DNA of 42,751 bases from Clostridia bacterium (GCA_017469025.1 JAFUHD010000277.1:1-42751); one strand, 5' to 3'; shown: positions 7,990 to 17,263, counted from the stretch's first letter. Numbers and translations: made by a program. The notes: a model not told the origin generated them from the letters alone.

Positions 7990-8063
7990 TCGAGATGACA
8001 GGATTTGAACCTGCGACTTTTTGGTCCCGAACCAAACGCGCTACCAAACTGCGCTACATCTCG
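7990..8063 (-). tRNA. tRNA-Pro (anticodon CGG)
   Basis: Reads 5' CGAGATG to 3' CATCTCG on the minus strand, with D-arm GCGCAGTTTGGTAGCGC, anticodon loop TTCGGGA closed by TTTGG/CCAAA, and T-arm CAGGTTCAAATCCTG. All four stems pair. The CCA end is not encoded. It follows tRNA-Thr by nine bases and shares its promoter and terminator. Confidence 0.95.
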
Positions 8064-8072
8064 TTAATTCAG

Positions 8073-8145
8073 AGCCAAAGAAGGGACTCGAAACCTTGAC
8101 CTGCGGTTTACGAAACCGCTGCTCTACCGACTGAGCCACTTTGGC
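8073..8145 (-). tRNA. tRNA-Thr (anticodon CGT)
   Basis: Reads 5' GCCAAAG to 3' CTTTGGC on the minus strand, with D-arm GCTCAGTCGGTAGAGC, anticodon stem-loop GCGGT-TTCGTAA-ACCGC and T-arm around GGTTTCGAGTCCC. The CCA end is not encoded. It is the first gene of a two-tRNA unit. Confidence 0.95.
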
Positions 8146-8166
8146 ACAACCGCTCAACAGGTACGA

Positions 8167-8195
8167 ATTATATCAGCATGCCTTATAAATGTCAA
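8167..8195 (-). promoter_or_regulatory. Perfect-consensus promoter of the tRNA pair
   Basis: TTGACA (8190-8195), a 17-base spacer and TATAAT (8167-8172) on the minus strand, ending about 20 bases before the tRNA-Thr 5' end. Both boxes match the sigma-A consensus exactly. Confidence 0.95.
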
Positions 8196-8237
8196 CAACA
8201 AATATCATCCGGATTTTTTGGGAAAAATTTCAAAACA

Positions 8238-8269
8238 ATGCATCAGGCAGAACACTCCGCCTGATGCAT
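8238..8269 (-). terminator. Terminator after the CapD-like gene
   Basis: An 11-bp perfect stem, ATGCATCAGGC/GCCTGATGCAT with a 10-base loop, lies directly after the stop codon and is followed on the minus strand by TGTTTTGAAATTTTT. Confidence 0.85.
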
Positions 8270-8274
8270 AAACC

Positions 8275-10287
8275 TCATTTGGCTGCTACCCGCAGTTCCT
8301 GAGGTGGAAACTCGGCTACCACCTGTTCTGAAGCCGGACGATAAGTAGGTACTGCCTCCTTAATAAGATGCAGCAGTTTCTCTTCGTCCTCATCATAGGC
8401 TGCATACATCATCTCATTAAGAATCTGCAGGAAACGCTCATGATCAATGGCAATCGGCTTGCCAATATGAATCAAGTTATTGTCTGTCTTTAGGAGACCT
8501 TCCTCCTCCATGAGTTTTTCCTCATACAGCTTTTCACCCGGCCGTAAACCGGTATACACGATCTTTATATCCTGGTCTGGCCGGAAACCGGAAAGCTTGA
8601 TCAGATTTCTGGCCAGTGTATCAATCTTGACCGGCAATCCCATATCCAGAATAAAAATTTCCGAACCATGTGCCATAACGCCAGCCTGCATGACCAGACT
8701 GACCGCCTCAGGGATTGTCATGAAGTATCTGATGATCTCAGGATGGGTAACCGTTACCGGGCCGCCATCCTCAATCTGCTTTCGGAACAATGGGATAACA
8801 GAACCGTTGCTCCCCAGCACATTTCCAAAGCGGACAGCAACAAAACGCGTTGTTCCTTCAAAGTCAGCCGACAGTGAATATTCATTCCCTCCATGCTGCT
8901 GCAGACACGGCAGTTTGGACTCCTGATGCATCCGGATCATGTAATCAAAGGTCTGGATAATCATCTCGCAGATGCGTTTGCTGGCGCCCATTACATTTGT
9001 CGGATTTACTGCTTTATCCGTGGAAATCAGAATGAAACGCTTGCAGCCGTTGCGCATTGCAGCATATGCAGTTTTATAGGTGCCGACAGCATTGTTTTTG
9101 ATTGCTTCGCAGGGACTTTCCTCCATGAGCGGCACATGTTTATGGGCGGCTGCATGATAGACGATATCCGGCTTATACTGTTCAAAAACCTGATTAATGC
9201 GTCTGCTGTCACGAACCGAACCGATTAAAACTTCCAGGTTAACCTCCGGATGTTTTCGTTTCAGTTCCTGCTCGATCTCATAGGCATTATTTTCATATAC
9301 ATCAAAAATAATGAGCTTTCTCGGATGATGCAAAGCGATCTGTCGGCAAAGTTCGGAACCGATGCTCCCGCCACCGCCTGTTACCAGTATGGTTTTCCCA
9401 TTTATAAAACGGTAGACCTCTGTCAGATCACTGCGAATCGGATCGCGTCCAAGCAGTTCCTCAATGGACACATCTTTCATGGCGGCAATTGTGATATCGC
9501 CATTTACCAGTTGAAACATACCAGGCAGATTCTTGAGTTCACAGCCGGTTTCCTGGCAGATCTTGAGAACTTTCCGGCGTTCCTGCTCAGTGGCACTTGG
9601 AATGGCTACATATATCTTACTGACATCATACTTTTTCACCATGTCCGGAATCCGTTCACGGCCGCCTACAATAGGAACGCCATCAATATACCGGTGCCAT
9701 TTGTTGGGGTTATCATCGATAATACAGCATACTTTTCCGTTAATCTCTTTTGCCTTGTGCAAATCCCTCAATATCATCTGACCTGCATTTCCTGCACCAA
9801 CCAGCAGGATCCGCGGTGCAGCCTTTGCCATTGCCTTCTCCCGTGGCGTTTTTTCCATTAAATAGAAGCGGTATGCAAAGCGCACGCCCAGCACCATAAG
9901 ATACTGGAAGAACGTCCCCATGACATAGTAGGAAATCGGCATCCTGCCATAGAACAGCCAGACCATGGTCAAATGAAATGCTGATGAAATTCCGGTTGCA
10001 ATGGTAATCCACGCCAGTTCATAATAACTCGCGAAGCGCCACAGGCTTCGATACAGCCGCAGAATCCAGAACAGGGTAATGCAAAAAATGGTATAAACCG
10101 GTGCAAATTTCGTCCATGTCTCAATGTACTCAGCATTTATCGCGGCATAACTCATTTCATGACGCAGCAGAAGCGCCAGAAAATAAGAAAAATTGACAGC
10201 AAATACATCATAGATCATCAGGAGAACGGCAATCTTCTGCCAATGCTCCATCCGGAACAAGGTCTTTTTCCTTTGTTTTCCGGCCAA
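8275..10287 (-). CDS. Membrane-anchored UDP-sugar 4,6-dehydratase (CapD/PglF/WbpM type)
   Basis: Removes water from a UDP-N-acetylhexosamine to give a 4-keto-6-deoxy sugar, the first step toward modified sugars for capsule, teichoic acid or glycoprotein. The 670-residue length matches the long membrane form. Four N-terminal helices (residues 15-130) are followed by a first Rossmann unit (LLVGAGNAGQMILRDL near 165) and a catalytic short-chain dehydrogenase unit with NAD loop LVTGGGGSIGSELCRQ near 305 and active-site segment STDKAVNPTNVMGASKR near 420, which carries the Thr/Ser-Met-Lys set of the PglF/FlaA1 family instead of Tyr-Lys. I accept the TTG start at 10285-10287 because GGGGG sits eight bases before it; ATG 10249-10251 is an alternative. 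It forms a single-gene unit, so partner transferases must be elsewhere. Confidence 0.9.
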   Translation of the reverse strand: MAGKQRKKTLFRMEHWQKIAVLLMIYDVFAVNFSYFLALLLRHEMSYAAINAEYIETWTKFAPVYTIFCITLFWILRLYRSLWRFASYYELAWITIATGISSAFHLTMVWLFYGRMPISYYVMGTFFQYLMVLGVRFAYRFYLMEKTPREKAMAKAAPRILLVGAGNAGQMILRDLHKAKEINGKVCCIIDDNPNKWHRYIDGVPIVGGRERIPDMVKKYDVSKIYVAIPSATEQERRKVLKICQETGCELKNLPGMFQLVNGDITIAAMKDVSIEELLGRDPIRSDLTEVYRFINGKTILVTGGGGSIGSELCRQIALHHPRKLIIFDVYENNAYEIEQELKRKHPEVNLEVLIGSVRDSRRINQVFEQYKPDIVYHAAAHKHVPLMEESPCEAIKNNAVGTYKTAYAAMRNGCKRFILISTDKAVNPTNVMGASKRICEMIIQTFDYMIRMHQESKLPCLQQHGGNEYSLSADFEGTTRFVAVRFGNVLGSNGSVIPLFRKQIEDGGPVTVTHPEIIRYFMTIPEAVSLVMQAGVMAHGSEIFILDMGLPVKIDTLARNLIKLSGFRPDQDIKIVYTGLRPGEKLYEEKLMEEEGLLKTDNNLIHIGKPIAIDHERFLQILNEMMYAAYDEDEEKLLHLIKEAVPTYRPASEQVVAEFPPQELRVAAK

Positions 10288-10495
10288 TTTCTGTTCCCCC
10301 TAAACCAGTTCACAGAGCATGAAAATGTTAAGTCCGTCAGACACTGTCACATTCCCCGGGCGCTCGTCTGCCAAACACGTTTCCCTCTGTTCTCAGTTGC
10401 AGTCCACAGCCGGAGTACATTCCTGCTTTTAAGGCTGTGAACCCTATCCCCCCTATGAATCTTCAAAAGCTGCATTCCCCTCTGCAGCAGAACAT

Positions 10496-10535
10496 GATAT
10501 ATCTGCTCAATGGCAGATCCCTGCGCAGATATATC
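10496..10535. repeat. 11-bp inverted repeat at the end of the HIT gene
   Basis: GATATATCTGC (10496-10506) and GCAGATATATC (10525-10535) are perfect complements, and the right arm overlaps the HIT stop codon. A competing hairpin ATCTGC/GCAGAT lies inside. No T-run follows, so it may protect a 3' end rather than terminate transcription. Confidence 0.5.
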
Positions 10536-10878
10536 AGTTCATCTTTTCAGAAAGCTCACGTCCACCCAAAATATGCAGATGAAGATGCGGTACGGACTGT
10601 CTGGCATTTTGGCCGCAATTTGAGACAATACGGTATCCGTCCGCCTCAAGACCTTCCTGTTTGGCAACAACAGCCGCTGTACGCATCAGATGAGCCAGCA
10701 GTTCATCACTCTCTCCGGTCACCTGAGACCAACCGCTGATGTGCTTTTTCGGAACAAGCAGTACATGCACCGGTGCCTGTGGTGCGATATCGCGAAATGC
10801 ATATACCTTGTCATCCTCATATACCTTTGTGCTGGGAATGGCACCGCTGATGATTTTGCAGAACAAACAATCGTCCAT
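10534..10878 (-). CDS. HIT-family nucleotide hydrolase
   Basis: A 114-residue histidine-triad protein of the Hint/Fhit-like bacterial group, which hydrolyses nucleoside phosphoramidates or similar adducts in the cytosol. It opens with CLFCKI, the usual N-terminal cysteine pair, and ends with the HLHLHIL triad close to SVPHLHLHILGG, where the middle His is the nucleophile. Start ATG 10876-10878 follows GGAGGACGGAG; the longer frame overlaps mtaB. It is the last gene of the rpsU-methyltransferase-mtaB-HIT run, 22 bases after mtaB. The physiological substrate is unknown. Confidence 0.9.
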   Translation of the reverse strand: MDDCLFCKIISGAIPSTKVYEDDKVYAFRDIAPQAPVHVLLVPKKHISGWSQVTGESDELLAHLMRTAAVVAKQEGLEADGYRIVSNCGQNARQSVPHLHLHILGGRELSEKMN

Positions 10879-10900
10879 GACTCCGTCCTCCATGTTCGAA

Positions 10901-12259
10901 TCAATTTTCACTTACAAGACACGCTGTCAGAGTATCGCTGGAAACACCGGTAATCCGTACCTCGGCCATCTTTCCTGTCCAGTCGCTGCCTGCGGATATA
11001 TTCTCGTCTATTATACACCGAAAATATGTATCTGTATAACCCACTAACGCACCTTTTTGTTCCGTTTCCACTAAAACTTTTTCGTTTCTGCCGATCATCC
11101 GGGCACTGGCTTCATTTTTAAGTGTTTCACCGAGTGCAATAAGCCTTCTAGCCCTGGCCTGCCGTTCTGCAACAGGTACACAGCCATCCATGACAGCTGC
11201 AGGTGTTCCCTCCCGTTCAGAGTATGGAAATACATGCATCCGGGTAAATCCTGCACGTCTGCAGGTTTCGCATGTTTCAAGGAACAGTTCCTCTGTTTCT
11301 CCCGGAAATCCACACATGACATCTGTCGTAATCGCGCATTCCGGAAAACAGGTTCTCAACAGATCACAGGCTGCAAGAAATGATTCCTTTGTATAACGCC
11401 TGTGCATCCGTTCCAGAATCGGATTGCTGCCGCTTTGCAGCGCAAGATGGAACTGCAGACAGACCTTTGGATACTTCTTAAGTGCCGATACAAACGTCTC
11501 CGTAATGATCACAGGTTCAAGTGACCCAAGACGGATCCTTTCAATGCCGTTTGCTGAGCTGACTGCATCAATGGCATCCAGAAGCGTCGTTCCGTCTTTC
11601 AGATCCAGACCATAACTGGTCAGATGAATGCCGGTCAGAACGATTTCCCGATATCCGTTTTGAGCAAGGACAGCTGCTTCCTCCCGTATCTGATCAGCAG
11701 GACGGGAGCGGATCGGACCTCTGACAAACGGAATAATACAGTACGTGCAGAACCGGTTGCACCCTTCCTGTATCTTCAGCACAGCCCGGGTATGGCCTTC
11801 ATTGGCCTGTACGGGCAGATTTTCAAAGGTACGTTCAATTTTGCTGCTGACAGAAAGGATGGTTTCATGTCCTGCAATTGCCTGATGCAGAAGTGATACG
11901 ACACTGCTTCTGTTCTGGGTACCGAGAACCAGACGGACGCCGTCCATTTCTCCGATTTTCTCCGGTTCGCGCTGGGAAAGACATCCTGTCACAATAATAT
12001 CCGCCGCCGGATTAATCTTGTGGCATCGCCTTATAGCGTTCAGGCTTTTCCTGTCTCCGGTACCGGTCACAGTACAGGTGTTTATCAGATATACATCTGC
12101 CGGCGCATCAATTGGCACCTCCTGATATCCTTCCGCCAGAAAACGTTCGCGCATTGCCTGTGTATCATACTGATTGACTTTGCATCCAAAGGTTTGAAAG
12201 GCAATCGTCCGCTGGCCGTCCGTCTGTACCGATGGATTCACGCCTGTCTCATTCATCAT
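10901..12259 (-). CDS. mtaB: tRNA t6A37 methylthiotransferase MtaB
   Basis: A radical-SAM enzyme that adds a methylthio group to t6A at position 37 of ANN-decoding tRNAs. The 452-residue product has the N-terminal UPF0004 domain (FQTFGCKVNQYDT, with cysteines also in INTCTVTG and VTGCLSQRE for the second iron-sulfur cluster), the radical-SAM motif CNRFCTYCIIP near residue 150, and a C-terminal TRAM-like domain (about 385-450). I take ATG 12257-12259, which overlaps the end of the methyltransferase gene by 11 bases and has AAAAGGGG upstream, so the two are translationally coupled. A GTG further upstream gives a tail lacking a ribosome binding site. Confidence 0.93.
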   Translation of the reverse strand: MMNETGVNPSVQTDGQRTIAFQTFGCKVNQYDTQAMRERFLAEGYQEVPIDAPADVYLINTCTVTGTGDRKSLNAIRRCHKINPAADIIVTGCLSQREPEKIGEMDGVRLVLGTQNRSSVVSLLHQAIAGHETILSVSSKIERTFENLPVQANEGHTRAVLKIQEGCNRFCTYCIIPFVRGPIRSRPADQIREEAAVLAQNGYREIVLTGIHLTSYGLDLKDGTTLLDAIDAVSSANGIERIRLGSLEPVIITETFVSALKKYPKVCLQFHLALQSGSNPILERMHRRYTKESFLAACDLLRTCFPECAITTDVMCGFPGETEELFLETCETCRRAGFTRMHVFPYSEREGTPAAVMDGCVPVAERQARARRLIALGETLKNEASARMIGRNEKVLVETEQKGALVGYTDTYFRCIIDENISAGSDWTGKMAEVRITGVSSDTLTACLVSEN

Positions 12260-13298
12260 TCTGCCCCTTTTTGCAATCTGACACACTGCCCTTTGATACT
12301 TTCTTTGCGATCACAAGGTCCCGTTCAATGGCCTGTTCTACCCAGTGCTCAAGACTTCCGGTTTCAACAACCGAAAATCCCGCTTTTTCTGTCTCACTGA
12401 CCAGCAGTTCACGGCGAATCGTGTGCGTGTTAAAACTCATGCACAGCACACCGCCGGGACGGATTACGTCAAACCAGCCTGGCAGCGCCTGGGAAACTGT
12501 CCCAAGGAGACCATCGTCCCGGCCTGCTGTTCCGGTCTGAACTCCATACGGCAGATCTGTTACCATCAGATGAACGGTTCCCGACTTGAGAAAAGCCAGG
12601 GCATTCCGGGTATCTCCACAGATCATTCGGAAAGAACGGGTATCCCCGTCTTTAAAGTGGGCAGCAGAGTCTGAGAACACCCATTTATGCTGTGTTCCGC
12701 CATTTTTCCCGCGAACGGTCAGTGAAGTCTGCTGATGCTTGTATTTAATCCGGTGAAATTCAAAATATCTGTCCATGTATGCTGCCAGCTCATCCACATT
12801 GTTCCGTCCGATTTCAATGCCGATTCCATGAAACCCGCGGCGAAGCGCCAGCAGTGGTGTTGTTCCCTTGCCGGCCATCGGATCACATATGACCAGCTGG
12901 GCATCAAAATTCCGGCTGAAATCACTGGATGCAAGTGCCATGGTCAGCATACTGTCCGTGAACATTTCATTGGTCTTGCCCTTGTACTTCAGCAGAAGCG
13001 GCAGATCCTCATCTATATAATCCGGTGCCTGACTCTCAAGTGGCAGTATCCGGCCATCTTCCATCAAGAAGATCATGTATACCGATGAAAGCTGCCAGAT
13101 CATCTTCATTTCCCGCTCTGTAAGCAGCCTTCCCGAGTCAAACGTCAGAAACTGAGCCCCGCCGATCTCCTCTGCTGCTACATCAGAAACCAGACCGAGT
13201 GAACGCAGCACAAGTCTCGTTTCTTCAGAGGCAATCTGCAGAAGTGATGCCCGATAGCGGATATTTGAATGAGGATACAGGAGCAAAGCCAGTTTCAA
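12249..13298 (-). CDS. Class I SAM methyltransferase, RNA-modifying type (TRM11/UPF0020-like)
   Basis: A 349-residue protein. Residues 1-130 form an unassigned N-terminal region (YPHSNIRYRA), which may position a nucleic acid. The SAM motif CDPMAGKGTTPLLAL is near residue 155, an acidic ribose-binding IEIGRN follows, and the catalytic motif is DLPYGVQ near 250, of the (N/D)PPY kind used for amino-group methylation of bases. The target could be guanine or adenine in tRNA or rRNA; DNA cannot be excluded. I start at TTG 13296-13298 because GGGGAGG lies eight bases before it; the longer frame would start inside the rpsU terminator. It sits between rpsU and mtaB, among translation genes. Confidence 0.75.
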   Translation of the reverse strand: MKLALLLYPHSNIRYRASLLQIASEETRLVLRSLGLVSDVAAEEIGGAQFLTFDSGRLLTEREMKMIWQLSSVYMIFLMEDGRILPLESQAPDYIDEDLPLLLKYKGKTNEMFTDSMLTMALASSDFSRNFDAQLVICDPMAGKGTTPLLALRRGFHGIGIEIGRNNVDELAAYMDRYFEFHRIKYKHQQTSLTVRGKNGGTQHKWVFSDSAAHFKDGDTRSFRMICGDTRNALAFLKSGTVHLMVTDLPYGVQTGTAGRDDGLLGTVSQALPGWFDVIRPGGVLCMSFNTHTIRRELLVSETEKAGFSVVETGSLEHWVEQAIERDLVIAKKVSKGSVSDCKKGQNDE

Positions 13299-13321
13299 TC
13301 GCAACGCCTCCCCGGATTTTT

Positions 13322-13359
13322 TAACAAAAAAATAAAACACCCCATCCGAAGATGGGGTG
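13322..13359 (-). terminator. Terminator/attenuator after rpsU
   Basis: CACCCCATC/GATGGGGTG with a UUCG-type loop (13338-13359) is followed on the minus strand by TTTTATTTTTTTG. The methyltransferase gene starts about 25 bases further on, so leakage probably feeds it. Confidence 0.93.
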
Positions 13360-13370
13360 AGCTGGGTTGA

Positions 13371-13544
13371 TTAATACTTGCGCTTACGAGCAGCTTCGGC
13401 CTTTTTCTTACGCTTAACGCTGGGCTTTTCGTAATGCTCTCTTTTCCGAACCTCAGCAATCACTCCCGAACGTGCGCACTGCCGTTTGAATCTTCTCAGA
13501 GCGCTCTCGAGGGATTCGTTCTCACGAACACGGATCTCAGACAT
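13371..13544 (-). CDS. rpsU: Small ribosomal subunit protein bS21
   Basis: A 57-residue basic protein beginning [19 protein letters not shown] and ending with an Arg/Lys-rich tail [14 protein letters not shown], the full S21 pattern. S21 sits near the 16S rRNA 3' end and helps mRNA pairing at initiation. ATG 13542-13544 has GGGGAGGG nine bases upstream. A strong terminator follows directly, so rpsU can be made in excess over the downstream methyltransferase, mtaB and HIT genes. Confidence 0.97.
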   Translation of the reverse strand: MSEIRVRENESLESALRRFKRQCARSGVIAEVRKREHYEKPSVKRKKKAEAARKRKY

Positions 13545-13681
13545 CGTTATCCCTCCCCTCGAATATAAGCTTCTTAGAACCTGTCTGAATGTGTAGATGA
13601 CAGAACTCCACGTCGCTCATTATAACCCATTCCATTCTGTTCGTCAACAACATTTTTCTAATTTTTTAATATTATACAAAA

Positions 13682-14938
13682 TTAAAGCATCAGGTCTTTC
13701 ACACCGCGGCCTACTGCAGCAGCCGCATATTTGCCACCGAAGATACGTTCAATTTCCTCACGGACCTGTTCAAAAGTGACATCATTCATATGTGCCAGAA
13801 CCTCATGCGGATCCGTCACTTCTCCATATAAAAGAAGACTGCGGCCAAGCGTCATCATACGTGAGAAACCGCTTTCCATGCCAAGCAGGTACGATACCTT
13901 AAGCTGCTCCTTTGCCATCCGGAATTCCGAATCTTCTATTCCATCCCGCAGCCGCTGAATCTCCTCATGCAGTGCATGTGATACCCTCTGTGCATTTTCC
14001 GGATTTGTCGCTGCATATATGACTACGGTCCCGAGTTTTGAATACACAGAAGGATACGCATATACTGAATACGCCGCACCCATGGATTCCCGGATGCGCT
14101 GGAACAGCCTGGACGCGTTTCCTCCGCCCAGCAGATTACAGGCTACAGAGAGCGGATACAGGCGCAGGTCTTTCTGTCCAACACCCTGCCAGGCCTGCGC
14201 AATATGAATCTGCTCAATGTCCTTTTCCCGGATAATCGCTTTGTAGTCAGGGCCGGAAAACACCGGCATTTCCTGCACCGGTTCCATATCCGGCTTCCAG
14301 CCGCCAAACAGCGCATTACACTGTTCCGCAAATGCTTCAAAATCAAACATGCCAGCAACGGCAATGACAGTCTTCTCAGGGCGGTAATGCGACTGCCGGA
14401 ATGACAATACCGTCTCACGGGACACCGATGAAATCCTGTCAGCATACCCCAGAATCGGCATTCCAAGCGGATGTTTGCCAAACCATCCTTCGGCCAGCAG
14501 ATCCAGAACCGTATCATCCGGTGTATCCTCGCTCATCGCGATTTCCTCAAGAATGACACCGCGTTCCCGTTCGAATTCTTCCGCGTCAAACCGCGGATAC
14601 AGCAGAATATCACTTAACAGTGACAGTGCCCTTGGCAGATGTTCCTGAATGACCTTTGCATAATAGCATGTGCATTCCTTGGACGTATATGCATTTACAT
14701 TTCCGCCCAGGAAATCAATTTCAGAGGCAATATCCAGTACAGAGCGGTGATCTGTGCTTTTAAAGAGCATATGCTCAATGAAATGAGACAGTCCATTTGT
14801 CTCCTCCGTCTCACAGGCAGAACCGGTTCCAACCCAAATGCCTACCGAAACCGATGGAAAATATGGAATATACTCGCCTATGATCCGAATGCCATTGTCC
14901 AGTGTTGTCACACGAACGGCCCGATTGTCTTTTTCCAT
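13682..14938 (-). CDS. M16 zinc metalloprotease (YmxG/MlpA type)
   Basis: A 418-residue processing-peptidase-like protein. The inverted zinc motif HFIEH is near residue 53, and the third ligand Glu lies in the following RERGVILEEIAMSEDTPDD region near residue 130. The C-terminal half has the family SRLFQRIRESMGAAYSVYAY segment. There is no signal peptide, so it should act in the cytosol on unfolded peptides. It lies after pnp with a hairpin between them, the same neighbourhood as in Bacillus (rpsO-pnpA-ylxY-mlpA) but without the deacetylase gene. Start ATG 14936-14938 is preceded by AGAGGA. Confidence 0.9.
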   Translation of the reverse strand: MEKDNRAVRVTTLDNGIRIIGEYIPYFPSVSVGIWVGTGSACETEETNGLSHFIEHMLFKSTDHRSVLDIASEIDFLGGNVNAYTSKECTCYYAKVIQEHLPRALSLLSDILLYPRFDAEEFERERGVILEEIAMSEDTPDDTVLDLLAEGWFGKHPLGMPILGYADRISSVSRETVLSFRQSHYRPEKTVIAVAGMFDFEAFAEQCNALFGGWKPDMEPVQEMPVFSGPDYKAIIREKDIEQIHIAQAWQGVGQKDLRLYPLSVACNLLGGGNASRLFQRIRESMGAAYSVYAYPSVYSKLGTVVIYAATNPENAQRVSHALHEEIQRLRDGIEDSEFRMAKEQLKVSYLLGMESGFSRMMTLGRSLLLYGEVTDPHEVLAHMNDVTFEQVREEIERIFGGKYAAAAVGRGVKDLML

Positions 14939-15000
14939 CTGCAGTCCTCTTTATCCTTTCGGCTAAACGCCGTCTTCTGTGTCAGTATAAACACGACAAA

Positions 15001-15021
15001 AGCTGCGGCAAAACCGCAGCT
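15001..15021 (-). terminator. Hairpin terminator between pnp and the M16 protease gene
   Basis: AGCTGCGG/CCGCAGCT with a 5-base loop, followed on the minus strand by TTTTGTCG. The T-run is short, so partial readthrough into the protease gene is likely. Confidence 0.7.
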
Positions 15022-15043
15022 GTATATTTTAGGAAATTCCGGA

Positions 15044-17191
15044 TTAACGGCGGGAATCACGGCGCGGCGGCCGCTGGCCCGGTGCCCGGCGCTGAGTCTC
15101 AGGCACAGCACTGTAATCAATGTCATTACGGACAAGATTGATTCTGCCCTGAGCATCGATCTCAGTGACCTTAACTTCGAGTTCGTCCCCGATCTTGACC
15201 ACATCTTCGCACTTCTCAACACGATGGTCAGAGAGCTTGGAGATGTGAACCATGCCGTCCTTGCCCGGAAGGAGCTCGACAAATACACCGAAGTTCATCA
15301 TGCGGACAACCTTACCGGTATAAACCTCACCGACTTCAACATCCTTGGCAATGCCCTCAATGATACGGCGTGCCTTACGGGCGGCCTCCTCATCAGGCGT
15401 TGCAATGTAGACATTGCCATCGTCTTCAAGATCAATCTTGACACCGGTTTCCTCGATGATCTTGTTGATCATCTTTCCACCCGGTCCAATGACCTCACGG
15501 ATCTTGTCCGGATTGATCATGAAGTTGATAATCTTCGGTGCATACTTGGATAGCTGCTCACGCGGCTGAGGAATGGTCTCGAGCATCTTTCCGAGGATGA
15601 AGAGACGTCCATCCAGTGCCTGCGACAGGGCCTGACGCAGAATTGCCTCATCAATACCCTTGATCTTGATATCCATCTGGATGGCAGTGATACCATTCAT
15701 GGTGCCGGCAACCTTAAAGTCCATATCCCCAAGGAAATCCTCAAGGCCCTGGATATCCGTCAGAACGGCGACTTTTCCGGTCTCAGTATCCTTGATAAGA
15801 CCCATAGCCACACCGGCAACCGGCGCAGTAATCGGAACGCCTGCATCCATCAGGGCAAGCGTGGATCCGCAGACAGATGCCTGAGAAGTGGAACCATTGG
15901 AAGAGAGAACCTCGCTGACCACACGGATGGCATACGGGAACGTCTCAACCGGCGGAATGACCGGCAGCAATGCGCGCTTTGCCAGTGCGCCATGACCAAT
16001 CTCGCGGCGGCCCGGGCTCTTGAGACGTCCGGCCTCACCGGAGGCGTACGGCGGCATATTGTAATTGTGCATATAGCGCTCAGTGGTCTCTTCGCCAAGG
16101 CCCTCAATAACCTGAGCCTCGCTTACAGGTGCCAGTGTCGCAATGGACATGACCTGTGTTTCGCCACGGGTGAATACGCCGGATCCATGAACACGGGGCA
16201 GTACAGAAACTTCAGACCAGATCGGACGGATATCCGTCAATCCGCGTCCATCCGGACGGATGCCCTTGTCAATGATCTTGCGGCGCATGACTTCCTTATC
16301 GAGATAGTAGAGTGCGTCATCCACCTCGTTCATGCGGTCTGCAAAGATCTCAGCATACTTTTCGTGTGCTTCCTGTTTGACAACCGTTTCACGGTCGCCG
16401 CGCTCATGACGGTCAAATGCTTCAAAAGCCCATTCAGTCCGTTCAAGGAAATCGCGATGAACCGCTTCCTTAATGTCCGCACCAGTCTCAAAGACCGGGA
16501 AATCACGCTTCTCCTTGCCGATTTCACTGACGATCTCTTTCTGGAAAGCAACCAGCTTTTTGATCTCCTCATGACCCGTCAGGATCGCACGGAGCATATC
16601 ATCTTCGCTGATTTCCTTAGCACCGGCTTCAACCATCAGCACGGCCTCATCCGTTCCTGCAACAGTCAGGGCGAGCTTGGAAACTGCACGCTGAGCGGTG
16701 TTGGGATTGATCACAACCTCACCGTCGACAAGACCTACGGCTACAGCACCGATCGGGCCAGCCCACGGAATATCACTTACGGCAATTGCTGCAGAGGCAC
16801 CCAGCATAGCCGGGATTTCCGGCTGCACGTCAACCTCACAGGAAAGCACCGTACAAACGACCTGAACATCATTGCGCATGCCCTTGTTGAAAAGAGGACG
16901 CAGCGGGCGGTCAATCAGTCTGGCGGTCAGCGTTGCCTTTTCAGAGGGGCGTCCTTCACGCTTGATAAATCCACCCGGCAGTTTGCCGATAGAATACATC
17001 TTTTCCTCGAAATCAACGCTGAGCGGGAAGAAATCCTGTCCCTCACGGGGCTCATCTGCCGCTGTCACATTAACCATGACCACAGTATCGCCCAGGCGAA
17101 CAATCACGGAACCGTTTGCCTGTCCGCAATACTTTCCGAATTCCATCGACAGAACACGGCCACCCAGTTCAGTCGTAAAAACTCTTTCCAT
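15044..17191 (-). CDS. pnp: Polynucleotide phosphorylase
   Basis: A 3'-to-5' phosphorolytic exoribonuclease that degrades mRNA to nucleoside diphosphates, acting as a homotrimer and often with RNase Y, J or E complexes. The 715-residue length is standard. Two RNase PH domains (first opens FGKYCGQANGSVIVRLGDT; second contains RPDGRGLTDIRPIWSEV and GSGVFTRGETQ) are joined by a helical linker. A KH domain follows (IREVIGPGGKMINKI near 560), then an S1 domain (YTGKVVRMMNFGVFVEL near 625) and an Arg-rich tail. Start ATG 17189-17191 has AAAGGAG upstream. It lies behind rpsO with a strong terminator and a second hairpin (about 17233-17256) in its leader, a layout that in other bacteria permits PNPase control of its own message. 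Confidence 0.97.
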   Translation of the reverse strand: MERVFTTELGGRVLSMEFGKYCGQANGSVIVRLGDTVVMVNVTAADEPREGQDFFPLSVDFEEKMYSIGKLPGGFIKREGRPSEKATLTARLIDRPLRPLFNKGMRNDVQVVCTVLSCEVDVQPEIPAMLGASAAIAVSDIPWAGPIGAVAVGLVDGEVVINPNTAQRAVSKLALTVAGTDEAVLMVEAGAKEISEDDMLRAILTGHEEIKKLVAFQKEIVSEIGKEKRDFPVFETGADIKEAVHRDFLERTEWAFEAFDRHERGDRETVVKQEAHEKYAEIFADRMNEVDDALYYLDKEVMRRKIIDKGIRPDGRGLTDIRPIWSEVSVLPRVHGSGVFTRGETQVMSIATLAPVSEAQVIEGLGEETTERYMHNYNMPPYASGEAGRLKSPGRREIGHGALAKRALLPVIPPVETFPYAIRVVSEVLSSNGSTSQASVCGSTLALMDAGVPITAPVAGVAMGLIKDTETGKVAVLTDIQGLEDFLGDMDFKVAGTMNGITAIQMDIKIKGIDEAILRQALSQALDGRLFILGKMLETIPQPREQLSKYAPKIINFMINPDKIREVIGPGGKMINKIIEETGVKIDLEDDGNVYIATPDEEAARKARRIIEGIAKDVEVGEVYTGKVVRMMNFGVFVELLPGKDGMVHISKLSDHRVEKCEDVVKIGDELEVKVTEIDAQGRINLVRNDIDYSAVPETQRRAPGQRPPRRDSRR

Positions 17192-17263
17192 TAACTAAGA
17201 AACTCCTTTCAATACTACCTGCCACACTAACCTCGGACAAGAACCCTCTCGTCCGATCAAAAA

